A stretch of DNA of 7,315 nucleotides, taken from assembly GCA_026415275.1 (NCBI GenBank), contig JAOAHK010000120.1:1-7315 (forward strand), in the 5' to 3' direction. The notes beneath the pieces were generated by a model that was not told where the DNA came from, searched no databases, and saw only the letters and a program-made list of their open reading frames with translations. The position numbers were made by a program, and so were the translations under genes. The DNA comes from Anaerolineales bacterium (lineage in GTDB: Bacteria > Chloroflexota > Anaerolineae > Anaerolineales > UBA4823). This document shows positions 1-6,952 of this stretch, piece after piece (position 1 is the stretch's first letter; the number at the start of each line of letters is the position of its first letter).

Positions 1-939
1 CGCAAAAAGAGCGATATTGCGCGCCGCCATCAAAGCCATATATAAAAATATTGAAACCAGCAGGATATCCCTCAATAACCACCGCTTTCTTGACAGCGCC
101 GATGCCAAAATCATCACAATGATCAGCCAAAGAAATGGCTGCATATTAAGTTCGTGAAAATTTGGAGATTGCCATTCTTGGATAAATTGCTCTAAAGTCC
201 GAATCGATACTGTGCGAAACGGATAGGCGAAAATTTGACTCCCCATTGGGTTAAGATTGGCAAGCACCCCCATCAATATTCCAGAAACTCCCAAAGTGCG
301 CAAATCCTTATTTTTTAGAACACTCCAAAGCGAAAGCCTTTCTTGGTAGAGCCGCATCAATTCGATAACGAGCACTTCAGCGAAATATATTCCAAATAGT
401 AAAAAACCAACGATAAATCCCCCATGACTATTGACCCAGACCAGCATCAAGATAGGCAAAAAAATCCAGAGTGGTTTTCGGAAGTATGAAAACCCTATTC
501 TTGCTCCTGACTCAAGCAAATATAGATACAAAGAAGTGAATAGAAACGTAACCAAATGAGGTCTTGCCGACCAATAAACACTGCTTGCCGTTGCGACCAA
601 GATAACCAAGAATGCTCTCACTAAGATATTGCCCCTGGTTGTCACAAGGATAATCGCTAAGGTAGCGGTGATTAACAAACCACTTGCAATATTCACCCCC
701 CCTAATCCTGCTGTCATCACAATGGCTGTCATTGGAATTTCCACCATCCAACCAGGATAGAGCCAATCCGCCCCGTATCTCGTATAAGAAAAAAGATCAA
801 CAGTCAGGATCTGACGATTTTCAATCATCCATCTGCCTACCCTTAAGTGCCACCAGGTATCATGATCCAGAGAATTGCGAGTTGCCATAATGTACACCAA
901 TAAAATCGTTACCCATAAAACCATGCTCTTGAAGCTCAT
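1..939 (-). CDS. Polytopic membrane protein, putative GT-C type glycosyltransferase (C-terminus beyond window)
   Basis: Reading the minus strand from ATG at 939-937 gives 313 uninterrupted codons to the window edge, so this is a real gene whose C-terminus is missing. The protein opens with one hydrophobic helix (about residues 6-19). A polar loop follows with D25/D27 in DHDTWWHL, then RVGRWM and VDLFSYT...DWLYPGWMVE. About seven more hydrophobic segments come after it. Further marks are SARPHL (124-129), WVNSHGGF (168-175), NLNPMG (228-233), EWQSPNF (255-261) and AARNIALFA (305-313). From knowledge of the families, an acidic motif in the first outer loop and the RPHL/N-HGG pattern occur in a widespread group of GT-C-like bacterial membrane proteins, most without known substrate. 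Transfer of sugar from a lipid carrier outside the membrane is inference. It is transcribed divergently from the GT-C-like gene at 1009. A TATAAA-like -10 lies at 955-960 on the minus strand, without a good -35; the ribosome site (AGG) is weak. I am confident it is coding and only moderately sure of the family. Confidence 0.83.
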   Translation of the reverse strand, partial: MSFKSMVLWVTILLVYIMATRNSLDHDTWWHLRVGRWMIENRQILTVDLFSYTRYGADWLYPGWMVEIPMTAIVMTAGLGGVNIASGLLITATLAIILVTTRGNILVRAFLVILVATASSVYWSARPHLVTFLFTSLYLYLLESGARIGFSYFRKPLWIFLPILMLVWVNSHGGFIVGFLLFGIYFAEVLVIELMRLYQERLSLWSVLKNKDLRTLGVSGILMGVLANLNPMGSQIFAYPFRTVSIRTLEQFIQEWQSPNFHELNMQPFLWLIIVMILASALSRKRWLLRDILLVSIFLYMALMAARNIALFA

Positions 940-995
940 TGATAGATACCTGTTTTTATACGCTCTCAACAGTCCAATTGGGTGGGATATTCGCA

Positions 996-1001
996 TATAA
1001 T
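996..1001 (+). promoter_or_regulatory. Possible -10 element for the 1009 gene
   Basis: An exact TATAAT lies at 996-1001, with no recognisable -35 at 16-18 bases upstream. A transcript starting at the usual distance would begin at or next to the A of ATG 1009, so a leaderless mRNA is possible. AT-rich sequence makes chance occurrence plausible. Confidence 0.35.
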
Positions 1002-1008
1002 CTTGATA

Positions 1009-2619
1009 ATGGAAACTAACGTCAATTTTCGCAGACTATTTTCTCTAACCTTACCCTTTTTCATAGCAACGATTGCCGTAATTCTCAGGGTCTATTCAGG
1101 TCCGAGAATTATTGATGACTCCTACATTACTTACCGTTACGCCAGAAATATTTTAGCTGGTAACGGCTTTGTCTTCAACCCTGGCGAACATGTTATGGGT
1201 ACGACTACCCCATTTTACACCCTCATACTAGTCATGTTTTCCCTTCCTCTCGGTGGAAAAGAAGCAAATTTTCCAATAATCTCATATTTACTAAACTCAT
1301 TGATTGATGGTGGTACGTGTCTTTTACTCTATCACTTTGGCAAGAAATACCAAAAAACCATGCTTGGGGTTGCCTCGTCACTCGCTTTTGCCATCGCACC
1401 TTTCAGCGTGACTTTTTCAATCGGAGGTTTAGAAACGAGCGTATACGTTTTCCTCTTAGTTGCACTTTGCTATACATATATTCAAGAACATTTTGAAACA
1501 GCGGCACTCCTTGCCGCCACGGCCTTCTTAACTCGTCCAGATGCCATTATCTTAATCCTTCCTCTATTGATCGACTATATCGTCACAAATATCTTTTACT
1601 TAAGAGGGAAAGATGGAATAGTACAAAAGAACCGATTTCAACACATATTCCGTGTAACGCTAATTTTTACGATACCTTGCGCAATTTGGTTCTCCTTTGC
1701 TTATTTCTATTTTGGTTCACCATTTCCCCATTCCATCATTGCTAAAGCTCTTGCCTACCACCAACCTGAAAACAGTGCTCTCGTTCGTCTTCTCCAACAT
1801 TATGCCACTCCGTTTTCGGAAGATCAAATTTTCGGAAAATGGGGAATTGCAGCCGGATTGTTCCTCTATCCATCTCTGGCATTTTTTGGCGGAATACAGT
1901 TTATTCGGAATACAAGACGATCAATTGGAATGGTTCTCTTTCCTTGGTTGTATTTTTCTGTTTTTTCGCTAGCAAATCCCCTAATTTTCCGCTGGTATCT
2001 AACTCCACCCATCCCATTTTACTTTCTCTGTATTTTTATGGGAGTCATTACCATCTTGGAGCAGACATTTCGCAACCTTCAAGTAAAATACTTTCTCCCT
2101 CAGGTTCTATCTCCTCCCATTCAAACCTTATTCACAATTATCCTTCCCACAATCCTCATCTTACCCGCCTGGCAACTTCACCCATCTCATGGACCTGATC
2201 GTCTTGCTCCAGGAATGGCTTTTATACAATTGGAACTTCATTACGAAGAGGCAGCTCGTTACATAAAGCTTCATTCTCCCGCCCCACTTTCTCACATATT
2301 GATCGCAGCGGGTGATGTAGGAGTGCTAGGCTATCGGACAAATGCAAAAATCCTCGATACAGTGGGATTAAATTCCCCTGAAACTCTAAAATATTACCCA
2401 CTGGACAAAAAATTTTATGCCATCAATTATGCGATTCCCACTCAATTGATCCTCGATTACCTCCCTGATTATGTAGTCACTTTGGAGGTCTATGGTAGGT
2501 ATACTATACTCAAGAGCCAAGATTTCTCAGCAAATTATCGGCTAATCTATAAAATTGATACAGATATATATGGCAGCAATGGTTTATTGATCTTTGAAAA
2601 AGGTGAAAATTCACATTGA
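1009..2619 (+). CDS. Polytopic membrane protein, putative GT-C type glycosyltransferase with C-terminal soluble domain
   Basis: A 536-residue protein. One N-terminal helix (about 11-28) is followed by the outer-loop motif IIDDSYITYRYARN (34-47; D36, D37) and GNGFVFNPGEHVMGTTTP (51-68). Roughly ten hydrophobic segments run to about residue 390. Other landmarks are LETSVY (141-146), TRPDAI (175-180), YFGSPFPHSIIAKA (234-247) and FRWYLTPPIPFY (327-338). The tail (about 410-536) is hydrophilic with GDVGVLGY and ILDTVGLNSPE. The DD-YI--RYA-N---G-G-VFNPGE and TRPDA pattern is typical of GT-C glycosyltransferase-like proteins that include AftB-type arabinosyltransferase relatives. The Asp pair probably contacts the lipid-phosphate donor or metal; substrate is unknown. 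The frame can be opened at GTG 982, adding nine residues, but ATG 1009 leaves a normal N-terminus before the first helix. Neither start has a good Shine-Dalgarno. A TATAAT box ends seven bases before the ATG. Confidence 0.86.
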   Translation: METNVNFRRLFSLTLPFFIATIAVILRVYSGPRIIDDSYITYRYARNILAGNGFVFNPGEHVMGTTTPFYTLILVMFSLPLGGKEANFPIISYLLNSLIDGGTCLLLYHFGKKYQKTMLGVASSLAFAIAPFSVTFSIGGLETSVYVFLLVALCYTYIQEHFETAALLAATAFLTRPDAIILILPLLIDYIVTNIFYLRGKDGIVQKNRFQHIFRVTLIFTIPCAIWFSFAYFYFGSPFPHSIIAKALAYHQPENSALVRLLQHYATPFSEDQIFGKWGIAAGLFLYPSLAFFGGIQFIRNTRRSIGMVLFPWLYFSVFSLANPLIFRWYLTPPIPFYFLCIFMGVITILEQTFRNLQVKYFLPQVLSPPIQTLFTIILPTILILPAWQLHPSHGPDRLAPGMAFIQLELHYEEAARYIKLHSPAPLSHILIAAGDVGVLGYRTNAKILDTVGLNSPETLKYYPLDKKFYAINYAIPTQLILDYLPDYVVTLEVYGRYTILKSQDFSANYRLIYKIDTDIYGSNGLLIFEKGENSH

Positions 2620-2913
2620 GGCTATCCCCAGCTTTAGGATTCCTTTCTGCTACCAAGCTTAATCCAAGTTGTTTCCTCTAATTCTCGCATTTTTCCCGAT
2701 CACATTTTGCCCCCTGTATTATCGAGGTATTAAGCAGTAATCTCAAAATTTGCTACAAAATGAATAAAAAATCAAGTTTATTTTCAGAACACTTTCAGAG
2801 AGGATGAGGGATGCACTCATTATTTATTTTGGAGGAGCAACTCTCGTATTTTTCGAGTTTAATCCCTTAGCTGCTCCTCCAATTCTTGTTCTTCTTTCTT
2901 GATAAGGAAGGTT
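2620..2913. other. Intergenic region between convergent genes, no gene seen
   Basis: The plus-strand membrane-protein gene and the minus-strand sigma gene converge here. No open frame with a start and ribosome site fits. The only clear structure is the inverted repeat at 2831-2880. A short weak inverted repeat (ATGAG/CTCAT) lies near 2804-2820. The rest is AT-rich with no convincing promoter leading to a gene. Confidence 0.6.
2831..2880. terminator. Long inverted repeat at the end of the sigma gene, possible terminator
   Basis: GGAGGAGCA (2831-2839) and TGCTCCTCC (2872-2880) are perfect 9-base complements. Inside them AACTC (2839-2843) and GAGTT (2855-2859) can form a second stem. On the minus strand it lies 33 bases after the sigma stop codon but is followed by AAAATAAATAA, not by T. 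On the plus strand it is followed by a T-rich but interrupted stretch (AATTCTTGTTCTTC), 211 bases past the membrane-protein gene. It may therefore end the plus-strand transcript, protect the sigma mRNA 3' end, or both. Direction is uncertain. Confidence 0.5.
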
Positions 2914-4128
2914 TTATCCCAAATACTCCCGTAGCTTTCTGCGGATGGATGGATGGCGCAGACGACTAAGCGCTTGCGCCTCAATCTGTCGCACACGTTC
3001 ACGGGTAACTCCCATTTTCCGCCCCACTTCTTCAAGGGTGTACGCCTGGCCGTCCAATAGTCCATATCTCAATTGTAAGATACGTACTTCGCGCGGCGGA
3101 AGCATGTTTAAGACGGCATCAAGATGTTCTCGCAATAGATTATAGGTAGCTGTTTCATCGGGCGCGGAAACTTCTTCATCTTGAATGAAATCGCCCAACA
3201 CCGAATCCTCTTCGTCATCAGTTGGGGTCTCCAGGGATAAAGGCCGTCGGGCTACCTGAATCATGTTCTCGACCTTCTGAGGTGGAACATCCAAGGCTTC
3301 CGCTAGTTCTTCCACCGTTGGATCGCGACCTAACCGTTGAGTCAGTTGGTGTTGTACTCTGAGCAATTTATTAATTTGATCGCCCATGTGAACAGGTACG
3401 CGAATCGTGCGCCCCTGGTCTGCGATTGCACGAGTAACTGCCTGACGAATCCACCACGTTGCGTAGGTACTAAACTTATGCCCGCGACGATAATCAAACT
3501 TTTTGGCAGCACGAATCAACCCAATGTTTCCCTCTTGGATCAGATCTAGAAATGGCACCCCGCGGCCCATATATTTTTTCGCAACACTGATCACCAAACG
3601 CGAGTTTGCGGTGATCAAATGCTCACGAGCTGCCCAACCATCCTCGATGAGGGCTTGGAGTTCTTTTCGCCGTCGTGGGCTGACATTGCCGCGTGCCAAT
3701 TCTTCCCGAGCTAACCGACCACGTTCGATCCTTTGTGATAACTCTACCTCTTCCTCGGCTGTCAAAAGCGGTACCCGCCCGACTTCTTTCAAATAGAGCC
3801 CAATGGTATCGTCGGTATCGATGTTCGCCAAATAATTATCGTCAATAACCAGATGAGGGTGAAGCTCATCCTCCGCCTCTTCTTCAAGTTCTTCTTCTGT
3901 AGGGCCTATTAAGCTAGCATCGTCAACGTAGGGAATACCCGCGCTCAACAAAGCGGCAAAAGCCTCTTCGAGCTGATCGACATCTTGTTCAGCTTCGGGG
4001 AAGAAGCTTAAGATGTCGTCAATCGTCACATACGACTTTTGACGACCCAACTCGATTAAGCGGGCAATTGCGTTATTTTCGTCGTCTTCCCTTTCACTTA
4101 ATGCATTTAGCAAGTTTTCATCCAACAT
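2914..4128 (-). CDS. rpoD: RNA polymerase primary-type sigma-70 factor (RpoD/SigA)
   Basis: Directs core RNA polymerase to -10/-35 promoters. From ATG 4128 the product has 404 residues. Residues about 18-70 ([20 protein letters not shown]...AGIPYVDD) resemble region 1.1, the autoinhibitory domain of primary sigmas. An acidic linker ([11 protein letters not shown]) and region 1.2 ([21 protein letters not shown], about 107-127) follow. Region 2 carries [54 protein letters not shown] (about 175-231). Region 3 follows ([10 protein letters not shown]..., [10 protein letters not shown]). Region 4 has [14 protein letters not shown] and the -35-binding helix-turn-helix [21 protein letters not shown]. 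There is no long non-conserved insert as in proteobacterial RpoD, so the length fits compact SigA proteins. An in-frame TTG at 4140 would add four residues, but ATG 4128 is the better codon; neither has a clear Shine-Dalgarno. Complete region 1.1 argues for the housekeeping sigma, though a group 2 paralogue cannot be excluded. Controlled from the promoters at 4165-4193 and perhaps 4316-4345. Confidence 0.95.
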   Translation of the reverse strand: MLDENLLNALSEREDDENNAIARLIELGRQKSYVTIDDILSFFPEAEQDVDQLEEAFAALLSAGIPYVDDASLIGPTEEELEEEAEDELHPHLVIDDNYLANIDTDDTIGLYLKEVGRVPLLTAEEEVELSQRIERGRLAREELARGNVSPRRRKELQALIEDGWAAREHLITANSRLVISVAKKYMGRGVPFLDLIQEGNIGLIRAAKKFDYRRGHKFSTYATWWIRQAVTRAIADQGRTIRVPVHMGDQINKLLRVQHQLTQRLGRDPTVEELAEALDVPPQKVENMIQVARRPLSLETPTDDEEDSVLGDFIQDEEVSAPDETATYNLLREHLDAVLNMLPPREVRILQLRYGLLDGQAYTLEEVGRKMGVTRERVRQIEAQALSRLRHPSIRRKLREYLG

Positions 4129-4164
4129 AGAACTTATCAACCATTCTAATCACTTGATATTTAC

Positions 4165-4193
4165 AGAATACACTCTTTGTGTCTGAAAATCAA
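4165..4193 (-). promoter_or_regulatory. Proximal promoter of the sigma factor gene
   Basis: On the minus strand TTGATT (4193-4188) is followed after exactly 17 bases by TATTCT (4170-4165). Each hexamer matches the sigma-70 consensus at four of six positions. Transcription would start near 4158, giving a leader of about 30 bases to ATG 4128. The spacer contains a small inverted repeat (ACAC/GTGT). Confidence 0.6.
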
Positions 4194-4223
4194 GCCCAAA
4201 TAACCATTTATAGCTCATAAGAT

Positions 4224-4258
4224 AAGAAAAAGCACAGCATCCTCCTTGGAAGCAGTGC
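4224..4258 (-). terminator. Terminator-like hairpin with T-run upstream of the sigma gene
   Basis: On the minus strand the bases from 4258 to 4232 fold as GCAC/GTGC, a T-T mismatch, GC/GC, another T-T mismatch and TCC/GGA around a five-base loop AAGGA. TTTTTCTT follows immediately (4231-4224). The T-run is good; the stem is weakened by two mismatches. Its place, between two minus-strand promoters and ahead of the sigma gene, suggests either the end of a small RNA, an attenuator, or an insulator against divergent transcription from the hppA promoter. Confidence 0.5.
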
Positions 4259-4308
4259 CCCAATCGAAGCTAAGTTGCACAATTCACCGCTACCTGCAAT
4301 TCATTACT
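4225..4308 (-). ncRNA. Candidate small RNA or attenuated leader upstream of the sigma gene
   Basis: This is the predicted transcript from the minus-strand promoter at 4316-4345 to the hairpin and T-run at 4224-4258, about 84 bases. It contains no open frame longer than a few codons. An internal TTGCA/TGCAA pair could form a weak 5' stem. I do not recognise an Rfam family in it. It could be a free small RNA, or the first part of a longer sigma mRNA in which the hairpin works as an attenuator. Support comes only from correctly spaced signals. Confidence 0.35.
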
Positions 4309-4315
4309 GAAGAAG

Positions 4316-4345
4316 TTTATACAATAAAATCACCCTTAAAGTCAA
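4316..4345 (-). promoter_or_regulatory. Distal minus-strand promoter upstream of the sigma gene
   Basis: TTGACT (4345-4340) and TATAAA (4321-4316) on the minus strand each match the consensus in five of six positions, with an 18-base spacer. Start of transcription is expected near 4308. A very AT-rich tract (about 4361-4380, with two ATTAAT copies flanking an A-run) lies a little upstream and could help RNA polymerase bind, like an UP element. Confidence 0.5.
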
Positions 4346-4403
4346 GTATCTGTCCAAGAATTAATAAAAAATTAATATTTTCCCGAGATTGAGCACCGGA
4401 TCA

Positions 4404-4451
4404 TACTTAAGGGCATAGTGATCGAATCTACGTCTAGACAAGCATTAAGTA
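4404..4451. repeat. Inverted repeat and palindrome upstream of the hppA promoter
   Basis: TACTTAA (4404-4410) and TTAAGTA (4445-4451) are perfect 7-base complements separated by 34 bases. Within the space, GTCTAGAC (4432-4439) is a perfect 8-base palindrome. It ends 23 bases before the hppA -35. A regulator site is possible, but no known operator is recognised. Confidence 0.35.
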
Positions 4452-4462
4452 CTTCGCGGTTA

Positions 4463-4491
4463 TTGACACTTCATAGGGGCTTGATTATAAT
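4463..4491 (+). promoter_or_regulatory. Full-consensus sigma-70 promoter of hppA
   Basis: TTGACA (4463-4468), 17 bases, TATAAT (4486-4491): both hexamers and the spacer are the exact consensus. The start is expected near 4498, giving a 5' leader of about 56 bases. The -10 sits inside the perfect palindrome GATTATAATC (4483-4492), so the same TATAAT can be read on the minus strand; that side has no matching -35. Confidence 0.85.
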
Positions 4492-4498
4492 CCATCCG

Positions 4499-4522
4499 TT
4501 CGCCTGTAACCCAACGGGCGAA
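4499..4522 (+). promoter_or_regulatory. Hairpin at the 5' end of the hppA leader
   Basis: TTCGCC (4499-4504) pairs with GGCGAA (4517-4522) around a 12-base loop. It starts at or next to the predicted transcription start. It leaves the Shine-Dalgarno (4542-4547) unpaired, so a role in mRNA stability is more likely than in blocking translation. No T-run follows. Confidence 0.4.
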
Positions 4523-4541
4523 ACCATAATTCTAGCAATCC

Positions 4542-4547
4542 GGAGGA
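4542..4547 (+). promoter_or_regulatory. Shine-Dalgarno of hppA
   Basis: GGAGGA with six bases before ATG 4554. It fixes the start codon, and it is the strongest ribosome site in the window. Confidence 0.85.
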
Positions 4548-4553
4548 AAGGGT

Positions 4554-6932
4554 ATGGATATTCTCTGGTTAGGGAGTAGGCATGGCCTAGCCCCCTTTGA
4601 ACAAATTGTTGTGCTTGGAGTGCTAGTAACTGCTTTTATTAGCTTAATCTATGCGTGGTTGCTTCGTGGCAACGTTCTCAATAAAGACAAAGGTTCCCCA
4701 CTCATGCAAGAAGTATGGGAAGCTATTCGAATTGGGGCAGATAGCTACTTAAACCGTCAGCTAAAAACCATCCTTCCGCTCATCGCTTTGCTCACTATCG
4801 CTCTTTTCCTGAGCGTATATATTGTGCCACCTACTCCAGAAGCTGCGGAAGAGTTTGGCGATCAAGCTCAAATTGCGATTGCAGTTGGTCGGACAATCGC
4901 TTTTATCATGGGAGCCACTTTCTCGCTTCTGGTTGGGCAATTAGGAATGAGAATGGCTATTCAAGCTAGTGTCCGAGCTGCATCAGCTTCTCGACGTAGC
5001 TTAAATGAAGCACTAACAATTGCCTATTACGCCGGAACTATTACAGGAATGCTGACTGATGGCCTAGGTCTACTGGGAGGTACACTCATTTTTGTCGTCT
5101 TCGGAAAAGCAGCACCTGATGCGCTACTTGGCTTTGGTTTCGGTGGTACACTAATTGCTCTCTTCATGCGCGTGGGTGGCGGTATCTACACCAAAGCTGC
5201 AGATGTTGGAGCTGATTTAGTGGGCAAAGTGGAGAAAGACATCCCTGAAGATGATCCCCGCAATGCAGCCGTAGTGGCTGATCTCGTTGGAGACAACGTT
5301 GGTGACTGTGCAGGTATGGCAGCAGACATCTTCGAATCTTACGAAGTGACCATTGTTTCTGCCCTGATTTTAGGTTTAGCTCTGGTTGCGTTAACCGGAA
5401 ACCTCATGTGGATCGTGTATCCGCTTGCCATTCGGGCAATTGGCGTCATCTCTTCCATCCTCGGAACCTTTGCAGTACCCATTTGGCAAAAAGTACCCAA
5501 ACAAGGCCCATTTGGGTTCTTGCACGCCGAGGACGCCGAAGAAGCAATGTTCCGCTCTTATGAGGTCTCGAGTGTAAACACCATCTTTTGGGCATTTCTA
5601 TTGGCAATTTTCTATGCCCACGACTGGCGCATGGCAATGCTCACCACCATCGGTGTAGGCTTAGCGGTTGCTTTCAACCCACTCACCTCATATTTCACCT
5701 CCACGAAACGTGCGCCCGTAAAGGAAATCGTAGAATCAACCACTGCGGGACCAGCGACAACGATATTATCTGGGTTATCCGTTGGTATGGAGTCAAGTGT
5801 CTGGGCATTGGTAGTGATTGTGATCAGTTTCATTTTTGCGCTTTTGCTCTATAGCGGCGACGGCCCAGCATATGTTCTCTATGCCGTTTCAATGATTGGG
5901 ATCGGTATGCTCAGCCATACTGGAAATAATGTAGCAATGGATTCTTATGGCCCAATATCCGATAACGCCAACGGAATCGGTGAAATGGCATGGCATGGTT
6001 TAGATGATGAAGAGACGAAAAAAGCCCGCCAAATCATGGCAGATTTAGACGCAGTCGGGAACACAACAAAAGCAATCACCAAAGGGATCGCCATCGCCTC
6101 TGCTGTGATTGCAGCCGTAAGCTTGTTTGCATCTTTCTTTATTGATGTTGGACGAGTTCAAGAGGCAGCTAACCTTGCTGCCCAAGCTGCTGGTCAACCG
6201 ATACCCTTCCCGAAGTTGCTCAGCGATACCGGCATACGCGTATCCGAGGTGAGTGTGTTTATTGGTTTATTATTGGGCGGAGCCCTGCCTTGGCTGTTCA
6301 GTTCGTTATCCCTCAAAGCTGTCAGCCGCGCAGCTAGCTTAATCGTGATCGAAGTTCGCCGCCAATTCAAGATTCCTGGAATTATGGAAGGAACCGTCAA
6401 ACCAGATTATGCCCGTGTAGTTGGCATATCCACTCAGGCGGCCCAAAAAGAATTGGTACCATTGGCGGTCATCTCTGTTTTTACCCCATTAGCGTTAGGG
6501 TTGATGCTCGGCGTTGAAGCCCTAGCTGGCTTTTGCGCTGGAATTATCCTCAGCGGTCAACTTTTGGCGGTGTTCATGGCAAACGCCGGTGGCGCGTGGG
6601 ATAATGCTAAGAAAGCCATTGAAGATGAACCACGTAATATCTTGGCAAATACAGGCAAAGGTTCCGAGCGTCATAAAGCTGGTGTAGTTGGAGATACGGT
6701 TGGAGATCCCTTGAAAGACACTGCAGGCCCAGCACTCAACCCGATGATCAAAGTGGTCAATTTAGTCTCACTAATCGCCGCACCGATCATTGTCAAGTAT
6801 GCTGGTGCCACTGGCGGCACTTTGATAGGGATATGGGTTATATCCCTAGGTCTCCTAGCGATTGTTGGTTGGGCAATCTCTCGCTCAAAAGCCAAAACTG
6901 TCTCCCTCAAAGAAGAACCGCTAACCGCTTAA
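4554..6932 (+). CDS. hppA: K+-independent proton-pumping membrane pyrophosphatase
   Basis: Couples hydrolysis of pyrophosphate to phosphate with H+ export across the membrane (or uptake into acidocalcisome-like vesicles). It saves energy and clears pyrophosphate made in biosynthesis. The 792-residue length is in the family range, with about 16 hydrophobic helices. Substrate and Mg-binding loops are present: GGGIYTKAADVGADLVGKVE (208-227), DDPRNAAVVADLVGDNVGDCAGMAADIFES (233-262), DNANGIGEM (470-478), NAGGAWDNAKK (677-687) and GDTVGDPLKDTAGPALN (713-729). In the motif GNTTKAITKG (502-511) K506 and T509 occupy the positions that are Ala and Gly/Ala in K+-dependent enzymes. From family knowledge this marks the K+-independent, H+-pumping class; Na+ pumping is therefore unlikely. 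The loop around 310-330 and the region around 530-560 (VGRVQEAANLAAQAAGQPIPFPKL) are less conserved segments. It is monocistronic, with its own consensus promoter and a strong terminator. Confidence 0.97.
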   Translation: MDILWLGSRHGLAPFEQIVVLGVLVTAFISLIYAWLLRGNVLNKDKGSPLMQEVWEAIRIGADSYLNRQLKTILPLIALLTIALFLSVYIVPPTPEAAEEFGDQAQIAIAVGRTIAFIMGATFSLLVGQLGMRMAIQASVRAASASRRSLNEALTIAYYAGTITGMLTDGLGLLGGTLIFVVFGKAAPDALLGFGFGGTLIALFMRVGGGIYTKAADVGADLVGKVEKDIPEDDPRNAAVVADLVGDNVGDCAGMAADIFESYEVTIVSALILGLALVALTGNLMWIVYPLAIRAIGVISSILGTFAVPIWQKVPKQGPFGFLHAEDAEEAMFRSYEVSSVNTIFWAFLLAIFYAHDWRMAMLTTIGVGLAVAFNPLTSYFTSTKRAPVKEIVESTTAGPATTILSGLSVGMESSVWALVVIVISFIFALLLYSGDGPAYVLYAVSMIGIGMLSHTGNNVAMDSYGPISDNANGIGEMAWHGLDDEETKKARQIMADLDAVGNTTKAITKGIAIASAVIAAVSLFASFFIDVGRVQEAANLAAQAAGQPIPFPKLLSDTGIRVSEVSVFIGLLLGGALPWLFSSLSLKAVSRAASLIVIEVRRQFKIPGIMEGTVKPDYARVVGISTQAAQKELVPLAVISVFTPLALGLMLGVEALAGFCAGIILSGQLLAVFMANAGGAWDNAKKAIEDEPRNILANTGKGSERHKAGVVGDTVGDPLKDTAGPALNPMIKVVNLVSLIAAPIIVKYAGATGGTLIGIWVISLGLLAIVGWAISRSKAKTVSLKEEPLTA

Positions 6933-6952
6933 CCTTCAGGTTCAATCCTTAT

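Noticed and set aside
512..766. 84-codon minus-strand open frame
   Set aside because: It lies in another frame wholly inside the longer open minus-strand membrane-protein gene (1-939), has no family features and is cysteine- and serine-rich in a non-protein-like way.
684..890. 68-codon plus-strand open frame
   Set aside because: Antisense to the membrane-protein gene at 1-939; no ribosome site and low-complexity polar sequence.
2706..2735. TTGCCC/TATTAA promoter-like pair on the plus strand
   Set aside because: Poor hexamers and spacing, and no plus-strand gene follows.
2859..3065. 68-codon minus-strand frame ending in a charged KKEEQELEEQL tail
   Set aside because: It overlaps the sigma region 4 in a different frame. 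The charged tail comes from the purine-rich stretch after the sigma stop, and the sigma protein already ends in the usual place (LREYLG).
4232..4258. Resemblance of the plus strand (CACAGCATCC...GGAAGCAGTG) to the SRP RNA helix 8 motif
   Set aside because: Only GGAAGCAG matches; the apical loop is not the GGAA tetraloop, and the flanking bases do not extend the helix. The T-run on the other strand fits a terminator better.
4290..4304. Tiny minus-strand reading frame ATG...TAG (Met-Asn-Cys-Arg) in the predicted leader RNA
   Set aside because: Four codons without a ribosome site and without a run of one amino acid as in leader peptides; expected by chance.
5446..6910. Several 60-90 codon frames on both strands inside hppA
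   Set aside because: All are shadows of the strongly conserved pyrophosphatase reading frame.
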